The notes under the pieces: model-generated
Database searches by the model: none
Told to the model about the DNA's origin: nothing
The model's input: the letters and a program-made list of their open reading frames with translations, nothing else
Program-made: the position numbers and the translations under genes
Shown: positions 12,532 to 20,405 of the stretch, one piece after another
How positions within the stretch are numbered: the first letter of the stretch is position 1
Layout of the letters: each line of letters begins with the position of its first letter
Assembly: GCA_031264825.1 (NCBI GenBank)
Contig: JAISDL010000143.1
Span: 1-25,031 of the forward strand
DNA length: 25,031 nt
From: Accumulibacter sp.
GTDB taxonomy: Bacteria > Pseudomonadota > Gammaproteobacteria > Burkholderiales > Rhodocyclaceae
Direction: 5' to 3'

Positions 12532-15348
12532 ATGGCGCAAACGAATGTCGCCCAATTTGCCGTCAATCTGAAAATGCCGGTCGAGGAGTTGATCGAGCAG
12601 CTTGGAAAGGCCGGCGTCCGTGCGCTCAGAGCCAACGATGCGCTGTCCGAGCAGGACAAGTCGAAATTGCTCGAGTACCTGCGCGGTTCGCGCGGTCAGG
12701 CGGGCGCCCGGACGAAAATCACGCTGACGCGCAAGCAGACTTCGGAGATCAAGTCGATGGACGCGCACGGAAAAGCGCGCACCGTCCAGGTCGAAGTGCG
12801 CAAGAAGCGCGTCCTCGTCAAGCGCGAAGTCTTGCCGTCCGAAGCCAAGGCCGGCGGCGCGCGCGTCTCGCCGACGCAGCCGGAAGCCTCCAGTGCGACA
12901 CCCGCGTCATCCACACCGCCCACGCCCTCCGCGTCCCCAGTGACTTCGGCGCCCACTTCCTCCGCCCCGTCCGTCCCGGCCACGCCGGAAGTGAGACGCA
13001 AGCCCAAAACCGCCGCGCCGCACTCCGGAACGCCGGGGACTCCCCCCTCCGAGAAACCTTCGGCGCCGATGCCGAAAACCGGCGGGGCGGTAAAAAGCGG
13101 CGACGCGTCCGGGAAAACCGCGGGCGCCACGCCGGCGGAGCCGAAACCGCACACCGCCCGCAAGCTCACGCGCGCGTCGATCATCGGTGACGAGCAACAA
13201 CGTCTGCGCGCCGAGGAAGAGCGCCGCAACACCGAACTCCGCACGCGTCAGGAAGCCGAGTACCGGGAAAAACAGGAACGCATCGCGCGTCTGAAGCTCG
13301 AAGCCGAAGAAAAAGCGCAGGCGGCGCGCGCCGCCGAGGCGGCGAAGCAGGCCGTCGCGCAAACGGCCAACGAACCCGCCGAGGAGAAGCCCGCGCAAAA
13401 ACCGGCGACCGATAAAAAAGTCGCGGAGAAAAAAGACTGGCGGGGCGGCAACGGCAGCGGCAAGCGCCAGGGCGGTCGGACGCGCGGCGCGCCGTCGGGC
13501 GGGGCCGGTCGCGGCGGCGCGAGGCACGGAAAAGGCGGCGGTCGCGGAAACGCGCCGGAAATTCGCACCTCGTTCCAGGCGCCGACCGAGGCCATCGTCC
13601 GCGAAGTGCGCGTTCCGGAAACGATTTCGGTTTCCGACCTTTCACACAAGATGGCCGTCAAGGCGACCGAAGTCATCAAGACGCTGATGAAAATGGGCTT
13701 GATGGTCACGATCAACCAGGTGCTCGACCAGGAAACGGCGATGATCATCGTCGAAGAAATGGGGCACAAGGCCGTCGCGGCCAAACTCGACGACCCGGCC
13801 GCCTTCCTCGATGAGAAGGATTACGCCGACGCGGAGCTTCTACCGCGCGCGCCGGTGCTCACGGTCATGGGGCACGTCGACCACGGCAAGACCTCATTGC
13901 TCGACTACATCCGCCGAACGCGCGTCGCGTCCGGCGAAGCCGGCGGGATCACGCAGCATATCGGCGCTTACCACGTCGAGACGGCGCGCGGGATGGTGAC
14001 CTTCCTCGATACGCCGGGGCACGAAGCCTTCACGGCGATGCGCGCGCGCGGCGCGCAGGCGACCGACATCGTCATCCTCGTCGTCGCCGCTGACGACGGC
14101 GTGATGCCGCAGACGCGCGAAGCGATTCACCACGCGCGCGCGGCCAACGTCCCGATCGTCGTCGCGATCAACAAGATCGACAAACCCGACGCCAACCCCG
14201 ACCGCGTCAAACAGGAACTGATCGCCGAGAGCGTCATTCCCGAAGAATACGGCGGCGATTCGCCCTTCATCTGCGTTTCGGCGAAAACCGGCGCGGGGAT
14301 CGACGAACTGCTCGAAAACGTCCTGCTCCAAGCCGAAATCCTCGAATTCAAGGCGCCGCGGACGACGCCGGCGAAGGGTTTGATCATCGAGGCGCGGCTC
14401 GACAAGGGGCGCGGCCCCGTCGCGACGATGCTCGTCCAGTCGGGAAGCCTCCATCAGGGCGACGTGCTTTTGGCGGGTCAGGTCTTTGGCCGCATCCGCG
14501 CGATGCTCGACGAAAACGGCCGGCCGATCAAGGAAGCGGGGCCGTCGATTCCCGTCGAAATCCTCGGACTCTCGGACGTCCCGACCGCCGGACAGGAGGC
14601 GATGGTTCTCGCCGACGAACGCAAGGCGCGTGAAATCGCGCTTTTCCGCCAGGGCAAGTTCCGCGACGTCAAACTCGCGAGCAAACAGGCGGCGAACCTC
14701 GAAAATATCCTGGAGCAGATGGCCGATTCCGACGTGAAGACGCTGGCCCTGATCATCAAGGCCGACGTGCAGGGTTCGCAGGAAGCGCTCTCGCAGTCTC
14801 TGCAAAAACTCTCCGCCGACGAGGTCAAGGTCGACGTCATTCACGCGGGCGTCGGCGCGATCAGCGAATCCGACGTCCACCTCGCGCAGGCGTCGAGCGC
14901 GGTCATCATCGGCTTCAACGTTCGCGCGGACGTCAGCGTGCGCAAGATCGCGGAAAACGTCGGCGTGGACATCCGGTACTACAACATCATTTACGACGTC
15001 GTCGACGACGTGAAAGCGGCGCTTTCCGGGATGCTCGCGCCCGAAAGACGCGAAGAAATCGTCGGCACGGTCGAGATACGCCAGGTCTTCCGCGCGAGCA
15101 AGATCGGGACGATCGCCGGCTGCTACGTGCTCGACGGTGTCGTCAAGCGTTCCTCGCGCGCGCGGCTTCTGCGCGACCACGTGGTGATCTGGAACGGCGA
15201 GATCGAATCGGTCCGCCGCTTCAAGGAAGACGTGAAAGAAGTGCACGCGGGTTACGAGTGCGGCCTGTCGTTGAAAAATTACGCCGACTACAAGGAAGGC
15301 GACCGGATCGAAGTCTACGACGTGACCGAAATCGCGCGGACGCTCTGA
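12532..15348 (+). CDS. infB: Translation initiation factor IF-2
   Basis: The 938-residue GTPase delivers initiator tRNA to the 30S subunit and promotes subunit joining. Visible parts are the N-terminal IF2_N helical domain (MAQTNVAQFAVNL...), a long low-complexity Pro/Ala/Thr and then charged linker (about 110-340) with Gly-Arg-rich tracts, a second IF2_N copy (about 355-405), and the G domain with GHVDHGKT (447-454), DTPGH (493-497) and NKID (547-550), followed by domains II-IV. ATG 12532 is used; a GTG 21 nt upstream would add seven residues without family support. It follows nusA by 21 nt. Confidence 0.97.
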   Translation: MAQTNVAQFAVNLKMPVEELIEQLGKAGVRALRANDALSEQDKSKLLEYLRGSRGQAGARTKITLTRKQTSEIKSMDAHGKARTVQVEVRKKRVLVKREVLPSEAKAGGARVSPTQPEASSATPASSTPPTPSASPVTSAPTSSAPSVPATPEVRRKPKTAAPHSGTPGTPPSEKPSAPMPKTGGAVKSGDASGKTAGATPAEPKPHTARKLTRASIIGDEQQRLRAEEERRNTELRTRQEAEYREKQERIARLKLEAEEKAQAARAAEAAKQAVAQTANEPAEEKPAQKPATDKKVAEKKDWRGGNGSGKRQGGRTRGAPSGGAGRGGARHGKGGGRGNAPEIRTSFQAPTEAIVREVRVPETISVSDLSHKMAVKATEVIKTLMKMGLMVTINQVLDQETAMIIVEEMGHKAVAAKLDDPAAFLDEKDYADAELLPRAPVLTVMGHVDHGKTSLLDYIRRTRVASGEAGGITQHIGAYHVETARGMVTFLDTPGHEAFTAMRARGAQATDIVILVVAADDGVMPQTREAIHHARAANVPIVVAINKIDKPDANPDRVKQELIAESVIPEEYGGDSPFICVSAKTGAGIDELLENVLLQAEILEFKAPRTTPAKGLIIEARLDKGRGPVATMLVQSGSLHQGDVLLAGQVFGRIRAMLDENGRPIKEAGPSIPVEILGLSDVPTAGQEAMVLADERKAREIALFRQGKFRDVKLASKQAANLENILEQMADSDVKTLALIIKADVQGSQEALSQSLQKLSADEVKVDVIHAGVGAISESDVHLAQASSAVIIGFNVRADVSVRKIAENVGVDIRYYNIIYDVVDDVKAALSGMLAPERREEIVGTVEIRQVFRASKIGTIAGCYVLDGVVKRSSRARLLRDHVVIWNGEIESVRRFKEDVKEVHAGYECGLSLKNYADYKEGDRIEVYDVTEIARTL

Positions 15349-15367
15349 GAGAATTCGAGGAAAAAAC

Positions 15368-15739
15368 ATGTCGGAACACAGATCGTTTTCCCGCCGGGAG
15401 CGCGTCGCCGAGCAGATACGCCGCGACCTTTCCGACCTGATTCGCCTGGAACTCAAAGACCCGCGCGTCGGCATGATCAGCCTCACGAGCGTCGAAGTCT
15501 CGGCGGATTACGCGCACGCAAAAATCTTTTTCAGCACGCTCGAAGCGAGCGAGCGCGTTCCCGAAATCCTGGCCGGCCTCGAAAAAGCTTCCGGTTTCCT
15601 CCGCCACGAACTCGGCAAGCGCATCAGCACTCACATGACGCCGCAACTGCACTTCATCTTCGACGCGTCGATCGAACGCGGCGCCGAACTCTCGGAACTG
15701 ATCCGTCAGGCGATCTCGATCTCGGATGCAGCGCCCTGA
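15368..15739 (+). CDS. rbfA: 30S ribosome-binding factor RbfA
   Basis: The 123-residue KH-like protein has the family motifs RVAEQIRRDLSDLIRLELKDPRVG and an SADYAHAKIFFS strand, needed for 16S rRNA 5' end maturation and cold adaptation. GAGG lies 7 nt upstream of ATG, 19 nt after infB. The TGA stop is the first codon of the repeat element at 15737. Confidence 0.95.
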   Translation: MSEHRSFSRRERVAEQIRRDLSDLIRLELKDPRVGMISLTSVEVSADYAHAKIFFSTLEASERVPEILAGLEKASGFLRHELGKRISTHMTPQLHFIFDASIERGAELSELIRQAISISDAAP

Positions 15740-15841
15740 TTCCATTTCCTTTCGTCCATTCCTTTGTCGACTTCGCCTTGCGGGACGCGAAACCTGTAAA
15801 GCGGCTCGGCATCAAGGTATGAACGAACTGCAAAGTGAAGC
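15737..15841 (+). repeat. TGATTCC-ended MITE-like element, copy after rbfA
   Basis: It starts TGATTCCATTTCC at the rbfA stop codon. It shares TTCCTTTGTCGACTTCGCCT and CGGCATCAAGGTATGAACG with the copy after iscS. The right end (CTGCAAAGTGAAGC) is more decayed than in the other copies. About 110 nt of further non-coding DNA follow before truB. Confidence 0.7.
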
Positions 15842-15884
15842 AAGAGAACTCCAAGGCCGGACTGGTTTGGCGTTGTTTTTACAT

Positions 15885-15917
15885 GGTATGAAGGTGGGCT
15901 TTACCCACCTTCATACC
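15885..15917 (+). promoter_or_regulatory. Strong 14-bp hairpin upstream of truB
   Basis: GGTATGAAGGTGGG (15885-15898) pairs perfectly with CCCACCTTCATACC (15904-15917) across a 5-nt loop; the stem can extend by about four more pairs with one bulge. No T-tract follows, so it is not a classical terminator. It could be an RNA-processing or stability element between rbfA and truB. Confidence 0.55.
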
Positions 15918-15931
15918 CATATCAACCCGGC

Positions 15932-15953
15932 AAAAAGTAGGGTTTTACTTTTT
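15932..15953 (+). promoter_or_regulatory. Hairpin covering the truB start
   Basis: AAAAAGTA (15932-15939) pairs with TACTTTTT (15946-15953). The right arm contains the first bases of the TTG start codon of truB, and the only AGGG-like ribosome-binding site lies in the left arm and loop. This could limit translation of truB. Confidence 0.4.
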
Positions 15954-16857
15954 GACGAACACTAACGCCAAGCCCTCGTGGAAGCGCGTCGACGGCGTCC
16001 TCCTGCTCGACAAGGACGAAGGACTCTCGTCGAATCATGCGCTGCAAAAAGCGCGGCGCCTCTATTCCGCCGCGAAAGCCGGGCACACCGGGACGCTCGA
16101 CCCGCTGGCGACCGGTTTACTCCCCGTATGCTTCGGCGAAGCGACAAAATTCTCCGGCGGCCTTCTCGACGCCGACAAGGCTTACGAAGCGACGCTGCAA
16201 TTCGGCGTAAAGACCACGACCGGCGACAGCGAGGGCGAAATCGTCGAGCGCCGCGAAGTCATGCTCTCACGCGATGACGTCGAAGCGGCGCTCGGATTCT
16301 TTCGCGGCGAGATACGGCAAGTGCCGCCGATGTACTCGGCCCTGAAGCACGGCGGGGAGCCGCTTTACCGTCTGGCGCGGCGTGGTGAAACAGTCGAACG
16401 CGTGCCGCGCGTCGTCACGATTTATGCGCTCGACCTCCTCGATTTTTCCGAAACGTCTTGCCGCCTGCGCGTGCGGTGCAGCAAAGGCGCGTACATCCGC
16501 ACGCTCGCCGAGGACATCGGCGAAAACTTAAGTTGCGGTGCGCACCTGACGGCGCTGAGGCGGACTGCCGTCGGCGATTTTTGTGTCGCCGACGCCGCGA
16601 CGCTCGCCGACCTTGCCGCGCTCGGCGAGGACGCGCGGATGGAAGTGCTCAAACCCGTCGACGCGCTACTGGAAACACTGCCGATCCTTGCGATCGACGG
16701 GAGAAGCGCCGAACGCTTCCTTCACGGCAATCCGATCCGCCTCGACGCGCCAACGCGCCTTGGCGCGCACCGGGTCTACGCCGACGGGCGCTTCGCCGGG
16801 ACGGGGGAAGTCACCCCCGGCGGAATACTCCAGGCCCGCCGCTTGGTCGCCGCCTGA
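15952..16857 (+). CDS. truB: tRNA pseudouridine(55) synthase TruB
   Basis: The 301-residue enzyme makes pseudouridine 55 in the T-arm of tRNAs. The catalytic motif GHTGTLDPLATG places the nucleophile at D50; the N-terminal VDGVLLLDKDEGLSSNHALQ and a C-terminal PUA-like domain (from about 240) complete the family pattern. No ATG is available in frame: the frame is closed at 15889 and TTG 15952 is the only reasonable start giving the conserved N-terminus. The start lies in a hairpin. The TGA stop is the first codon of a repeat element. The rpsO gene that often follows truB is not here. Confidence 0.94.
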   Translation: MTNTNAKPSWKRVDGVLLLDKDEGLSSNHALQKARRLYSAAKAGHTGTLDPLATGLLPVCFGEATKFSGGLLDADKAYEATLQFGVKTTTGDSEGEIVERREVMLSRDDVEAALGFFRGEIRQVPPMYSALKHGGEPLYRLARRGETVERVPRVVTIYALDLLDFSETSCRLRVRCSKGAYIRTLAEDIGENLSCGAHLTALRRTAVGDFCVADAATLADLAALGEDARMEVLKPVDALLETLPILAIDGRSAERFLHGNPIRLDAPTRLGAHRVYADGRFAGTGEVTPGGILQARRLVAA

Positions 16858-16984
16858 TTACGTTCCCCTTCCTTTTCCACCCCCCTACTCCCTCATTCAC
16901 GCGAACGCGGAACCTTGGGGGTAGCAATGCTCACAAGCTATCCGGATCGGGCATCAAGGCACGAATGATTTGGAAAAGGAATCA
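16855..16984 (+). repeat. TGATTCC-ended element between convergent genes, REP-bearing
   Basis: The left end TGATTACGTTCC carries the truB stop. The right end GGAAAAGGAATCA is its inverse (TGATTCCTTTTCC), and that TGA is the stop codon of the membrane-protein gene on the other strand. Inside lie a diverged REP-like part (CTCATTCACGCGAACGCGG ... CTTGGGGGTAGC) and the shared tail motif GGGCATCAAGGCACGAA. It fills the entire gap between the two genes. Confidence 0.65.
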
Positions 16985-17785
16985 ATCGTCATCGCCCCAC
17001 CAACTTCCCAGGAAAAACCCAAGAGCGAGCGGCACGAGCCAGTTGCCGCTGCTCCGGCACGGGGCAGGAGGGGCGACATAGTCGGTCCGATACGAGACCG
17101 AAGGAGCGATATTTTCTTGTCTGACGACAACGGGTGGCGCGACGTAAGGCTTGTTGTTGCGAATGCGCCACCAAGCCTCGATACCGATGCTGACGCAGGA
17201 AAATGGTAACAGAATCAAGAGGATCGCTATGGCCGGAACGATCAGGAGACAGGAGAGAAGACAGAGGACAACAAACAAACCCGCGACGATAAAGCTTGCG
17301 AGGAGTTGGGCAAACCAGTCTTCTGCAGACGGCCCGTAAACAAACAAGTAAGCCCACGCGACAAGGAAGAACACGCCCAACCAGAGTTGTACGTGCTCCT
17401 CTATTCGCGCACTGAAAAAATCCCCGAAGGACATGCCAAGCGCTTTTCTGCGCGCGACACGCGCCATCTCGTCGCTCAGGTTGTACTGCTTTGGCATTTC
17501 TTCTTGCGGACGCCCCCTGGGATAGAGAACGCAAAGGTAGATCAGCAATATGACTACGCCCACCGTACCCACCGCCAAAATCTCTTCGTCCCCGCGCGGC
17601 GCCAGAAGGAAGCAACTCAAAAGCACCCCGATCGCCGCGCCAACACCCGCCAGCGCGCCGATCAAAAGAGCGGCGACACGATTTTTCCCGCGTGCGGTGC
17701 GACGGCGGAAAACCACTGTCCACACCAATGCACACGCTGCGAACATGGAAAGCAGGGCCAGCAACGCGCCGAAGTGTTCGCTCAT
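16982..17785 (-). CDS. Multi-pass membrane protein of unknown function
   Basis: The 267-residue protein has about seven hydrophobic segments: residues 5-26, 37-62, 69-88, 133-151, 160-203 (probably two) and 248-263. A hydrophilic, charged loop lies at 89-132 and another, proline- and valine-rich with repeated VAPP, at 210-245. The C-terminus is GSWWGDDD. I do not recognise the family. ATG 17785 is preceded by GGAGG, which decides against a longer frame starting at 17860. It lies 135 nt downstream of lon on the same strand; a shared function is not implied. A possible -10 TAGAAT at 17885-17890 lacks a good -35. Confidence 0.7.
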   Translation of the reverse strand: MSEHFGALLALLSMFAACALVWTVVFRRRTARGKNRVAALLIGALAGVGAAIGVLLSCFLLAPRGDEEILAVGTVGVVILLIYLCVLYPRGRPQEEMPKQYNLSDEMARVARRKALGMSFGDFFSARIEEHVQLWLGVFFLVAWAYLFVYGPSAEDWFAQLLASFIVAGLFVVLCLLSCLLIVPAIAILLILLPFSCVSIGIEAWWRIRNNKPYVAPPVVVRQENIAPSVSYRTDYVAPPAPCRSSGNWLVPLALGFFLGSWWGDDD

Positions 17786-17920
17786 GAAACCTCCGCTCGA
17801 CCGATGCGGGACACCCGCTGACCGCCGGGCGGCTCCCGTTGCATGACGCGCCCCTCGCAAGCCCGATGTTCGGGCAAATCGACGATTCTACGAATGGGCG
17901 TCACGGGGAAACCCCCGCAT

Positions 17921-20323
17921 TCAGTGGACGACGGACTGCGTCGCGGCGCTCTCGGTAGCGGCTGAAAGCGGCGGCGGCGGAGTTGGTTCCACGAGCGCCT
18001 GCGGTTTGCTTTCGAGCGCGAGTTCGAGGACCTTGTCGATCCACCTGACCGGGATGATCTCGATTCTGTTTTTGATGTTATCGGGAATTTCGGCGAGGTC
18101 GCGGACGTTTTCTTCGGGAATCAGCACGCGTTTCAGCCCCCCGCGAACCGCGGCGAGCAGTTTTTCCTTGAGACCGCCGATCGGGAGCACTTCGCCGCGC
18201 AGCGTGATTTCACCCGTCATGGCGATGTCGCAACACACCGGGATTCCGGTCAGGACGGATACGAGCGCGGTGCACAGCCCGATCCCCGCCGACGGGCCGT
18301 CTTTCGGGATCGCGCCTTCGGGGAGGTGGATGTGAATATCGCTTTTTTGGTAGAAATCCTCTTCGATTCCCAGCGAGCGCGAGCGCTTGCGGACGACCGA
18401 GAGCGCGGCTTGCACGGATTCCTGCATGACCTCGCCGAGTTTGCCGGTCGTGATCGTTTTCCCCTTGCCCGGCAGGACGACCGATTCGATCGTCAGCAGT
18501 TCTCCGCCGACTTCGGTCCAGGCAAGCCCGGTGACCTGGCCGACCTGGTTTTCGCGCTCGGCAACGCCGAATGAATACCGGCGCACGCCGAGGAATTTGT
18601 CGAGGTTTCGGGACGTTACGGCGAAGCGTTTCTGCGTTTTCTTGATGAGCAGGAGTTTCACGACCTTGCGGCATATTTTGGAGATATCGCGTTCGAGCGC
18701 GCGGACGCCGGCTTCGCGCGTGTAGTAACGCACGATGTCCCGAATCGCGTTTTCCGCGATCGTCAATTCCGTCGTCTTCAGCCCGTTGAGCTTCATCTGC
18801 TTCGGGAGAAGGTAGCGCTCGGCGATGTTGATTTTTTCGTCTTCGGTATAGCCCGAAAGGCGGATGACTTCCATGCGGTCGAGGAGTGGCGCGGGAATAT
18901 TCATCGTGTTCGCCGTTGCGACGAACATCACGTCGGAAAGGTCGTATTCGACCTCGACGTAATGGTCGACGAAGGTCGAATTCTGTTCGGGGTCGAGGAC
19001 TTCGAGTAGCGCCGAGCTGGGGTCGCCACGGAAATCCTGACCCATTTTATCGACCTCGTCCAGGAGGTAGAGCGGGTTTTTCACGGCGACTTTCGTCATG
19101 TTCTGGAGGATTTTTCCGGGCATCGAGCCGATATAGGTGCGGCGATGGCCACGAATTTCGGCTTCGTCGTGCACGCCGCCCAAGCTCATGCGGACGAATT
19201 TTCGCCCTGTCGCGCTGGCGATCGACTGGCCGAGCGAGGTCTTTCCGACACCGGGCGGACCGACGAGGCAGAGGATCGGCGCCTTGAGCTTTTCGACGCG
19301 CTGCTGGACGGCCAGGTATTCGATGATTCTTTCCTTGACCCTTTCGAGTCCCCAGTGGTCGCGGTCGAGGATTTTCCCGGCTTTGACGAGGTCCTTGCTC
19401 GTGCGCGTCCTCTTGCGCCAAGGCAGGCCGATCAGCGTTTCGATGTAGCCGCGAACGACGGTGGCCTCGGCCGACATCGGCGACATCAGGCGGAGTTTCT
19501 TGAGTTCGGTCTGGACTTTCGCCATGCCTTCCTTGCTCATTCCCCCTTGTTTCGCGCGTTTTTCGAGGTCTTCGAAATCCGCGCCGTCCTCGGTTTCTCC
19601 GAGTTCTTTCTGGATCGCCTTGACCTGTTCGTTGAGGTAGTATTCGCGCTGGCTTTTCTCCATCTGGCGCTTGACGCGACCGCGAATCCTTTTTTCGACC
19701 AGGAGAATGTCGATTTCGGTCTCGAGTTGCGAGAGCAGGCGTTCGATGCGGCCCCGGACTTCGAAAATTTCGAGAACTTCCTGTTTTTGTTCGAGCTTGA
19801 GCGGCAGGTGCGCCGCGATCGTGTCCGCGAGGCGCCCCGCTTCTTCGATGTTGCTGACCGAAGTCAGAATTTCGGGCGGGATTTTTTTGTTGAGTTTGAC
19901 GTATTGGTCGAACTGGACGAGCACGGCGCGGCGCAAGGCTTCGACTTCGTGGTCGACGGCGGTTTCCGACTCGACGGGACGGGTCAATGCGACGAACATC
20001 TCGCCGCGCAGGTGGATCGCTTCGATCTGCGAGCGCCGTACGCCTTCGACGAGCACCTTGACCGTTCCGTCCGGCAGCTTGAGCATTTGGAGGATATTCG
20101 CCCTGCAACCGACCGTGTAGAGGTCCTTGATCTCCGGGTCGTCCTTGCCGGCCGATTTTTGCGCCACGAGCATGACTCCGTTCCCGGACCCCATCGCGGC
20201 TTCGATCGCGCGGATCGACTTCGGGCGCCCGACGAACAAAGGAATCACCATGTGCGGGAAGACGACGACGTCCCTCAGGGGAAGCAGGGGCAATTCCATG
20301 GTTTCAGCGGAGAAAAGGGGCAT
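17921..20323 (-). CDS. lon: ATP-dependent protease Lon
   Basis: The 800-residue protease has the N-terminal substrate-recognition domain (LPLLPLRDVVVFPHMVIPLFVG start), the AAA+ module with GPPGVGKT (near 355-362), and the protease domain with catalytic dyad S678 (DGPSAGIG) and K721. It degrades misfolded and regulatory proteins. ATG 20323 gives eight residues before the conserved start; ATG at residue 9 is an alternative, and neither has a clear Shine-Dalgarno sequence. It has its own heat-shock promoter and is the last gene of the tig-clpP-clpX-lon block. Confidence 0.97.
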   Translation of the reverse strand: MPLFSAETMELPLLPLRDVVVFPHMVIPLFVGRPKSIRAIEAAMGSGNGVMLVAQKSAGKDDPEIKDLYTVGCRANILQMLKLPDGTVKVLVEGVRRSQIEAIHLRGEMFVALTRPVESETAVDHEVEALRRAVLVQFDQYVKLNKKIPPEILTSVSNIEEAGRLADTIAAHLPLKLEQKQEVLEIFEVRGRIERLLSQLETEIDILLVEKRIRGRVKRQMEKSQREYYLNEQVKAIQKELGETEDGADFEDLEKRAKQGGMSKEGMAKVQTELKKLRLMSPMSAEATVVRGYIETLIGLPWRKRTRTSKDLVKAGKILDRDHWGLERVKERIIEYLAVQQRVEKLKAPILCLVGPPGVGKTSLGQSIASATGRKFVRMSLGGVHDEAEIRGHRRTYIGSMPGKILQNMTKVAVKNPLYLLDEVDKMGQDFRGDPSSALLEVLDPEQNSTFVDHYVEVEYDLSDVMFVATANTMNIPAPLLDRMEVIRLSGYTEDEKINIAERYLLPKQMKLNGLKTTELTIAENAIRDIVRYYTREAGVRALERDISKICRKVVKLLLIKKTQKRFAVTSRNLDKFLGVRRYSFGVAERENQVGQVTGLAWTEVGGELLTIESVVLPGKGKTITTGKLGEVMQESVQAALSVVRKRSRSLGIEEDFYQKSDIHIHLPEGAIPKDGPSAGIGLCTALVSVLTGIPVCCDIAMTGEITLRGEVLPIGGLKEKLLAAVRGGLKRVLIPEENVRDLAEIPDNIKNRIEIIPVRWIDKVLELALESKPQALVEPTPPPPLSAATESAATQSVVH

Positions 20324-20362
20324 CAGGGCTACTCATAAATAAAGGGTTTGAGGGAGTTCCCC

Positions 20363-20390
20363 AAATGGGGGCGTCCTTCCATATTTCAAG
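20363..20390 (-). promoter_or_regulatory. Sigma-32 heat-shock promoter of lon
   Basis: On the minus strand CTTGAAA (20384-20390) and CCCCATTT (20363-20370) are 13 nt apart, a full match to the sigma-32 consensus. It lies about 40 nt before the lon start. Confidence 0.88.
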
Positions 20391-20405
20391 CGGGCGCGAA
20401 AACGA

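Noticed and set aside
10741..12768. 675-codon frame antisense to nusA
   Set aside because: It mirrors the codon pattern of nusA, has an Arg/Asp/Val-rich product with no domain, and crosses gene boundaries; GC-rich genes often leave such open shadows.
13894..15486. 530-codon frame antisense to infB
   Set aside because: Same shadow effect; infB on the other strand has complete IF-2 motifs.
17861..17920. Terminator after lon
   Set aside because: A small GGGG/CCCC hairpin exists but no T-tract follows, so termination cannot be supported.
20301..20334. 10-codon upstream frame overlapping the lon start
   Set aside because: ATG 20334 to a TGA just before Met9 of lon is possible, but there is no binding site and the frame is too short to support.
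19145..20338. 397-codon frame antisense to lon
   Set aside because: Shadow of lon; no domain and no start signal.
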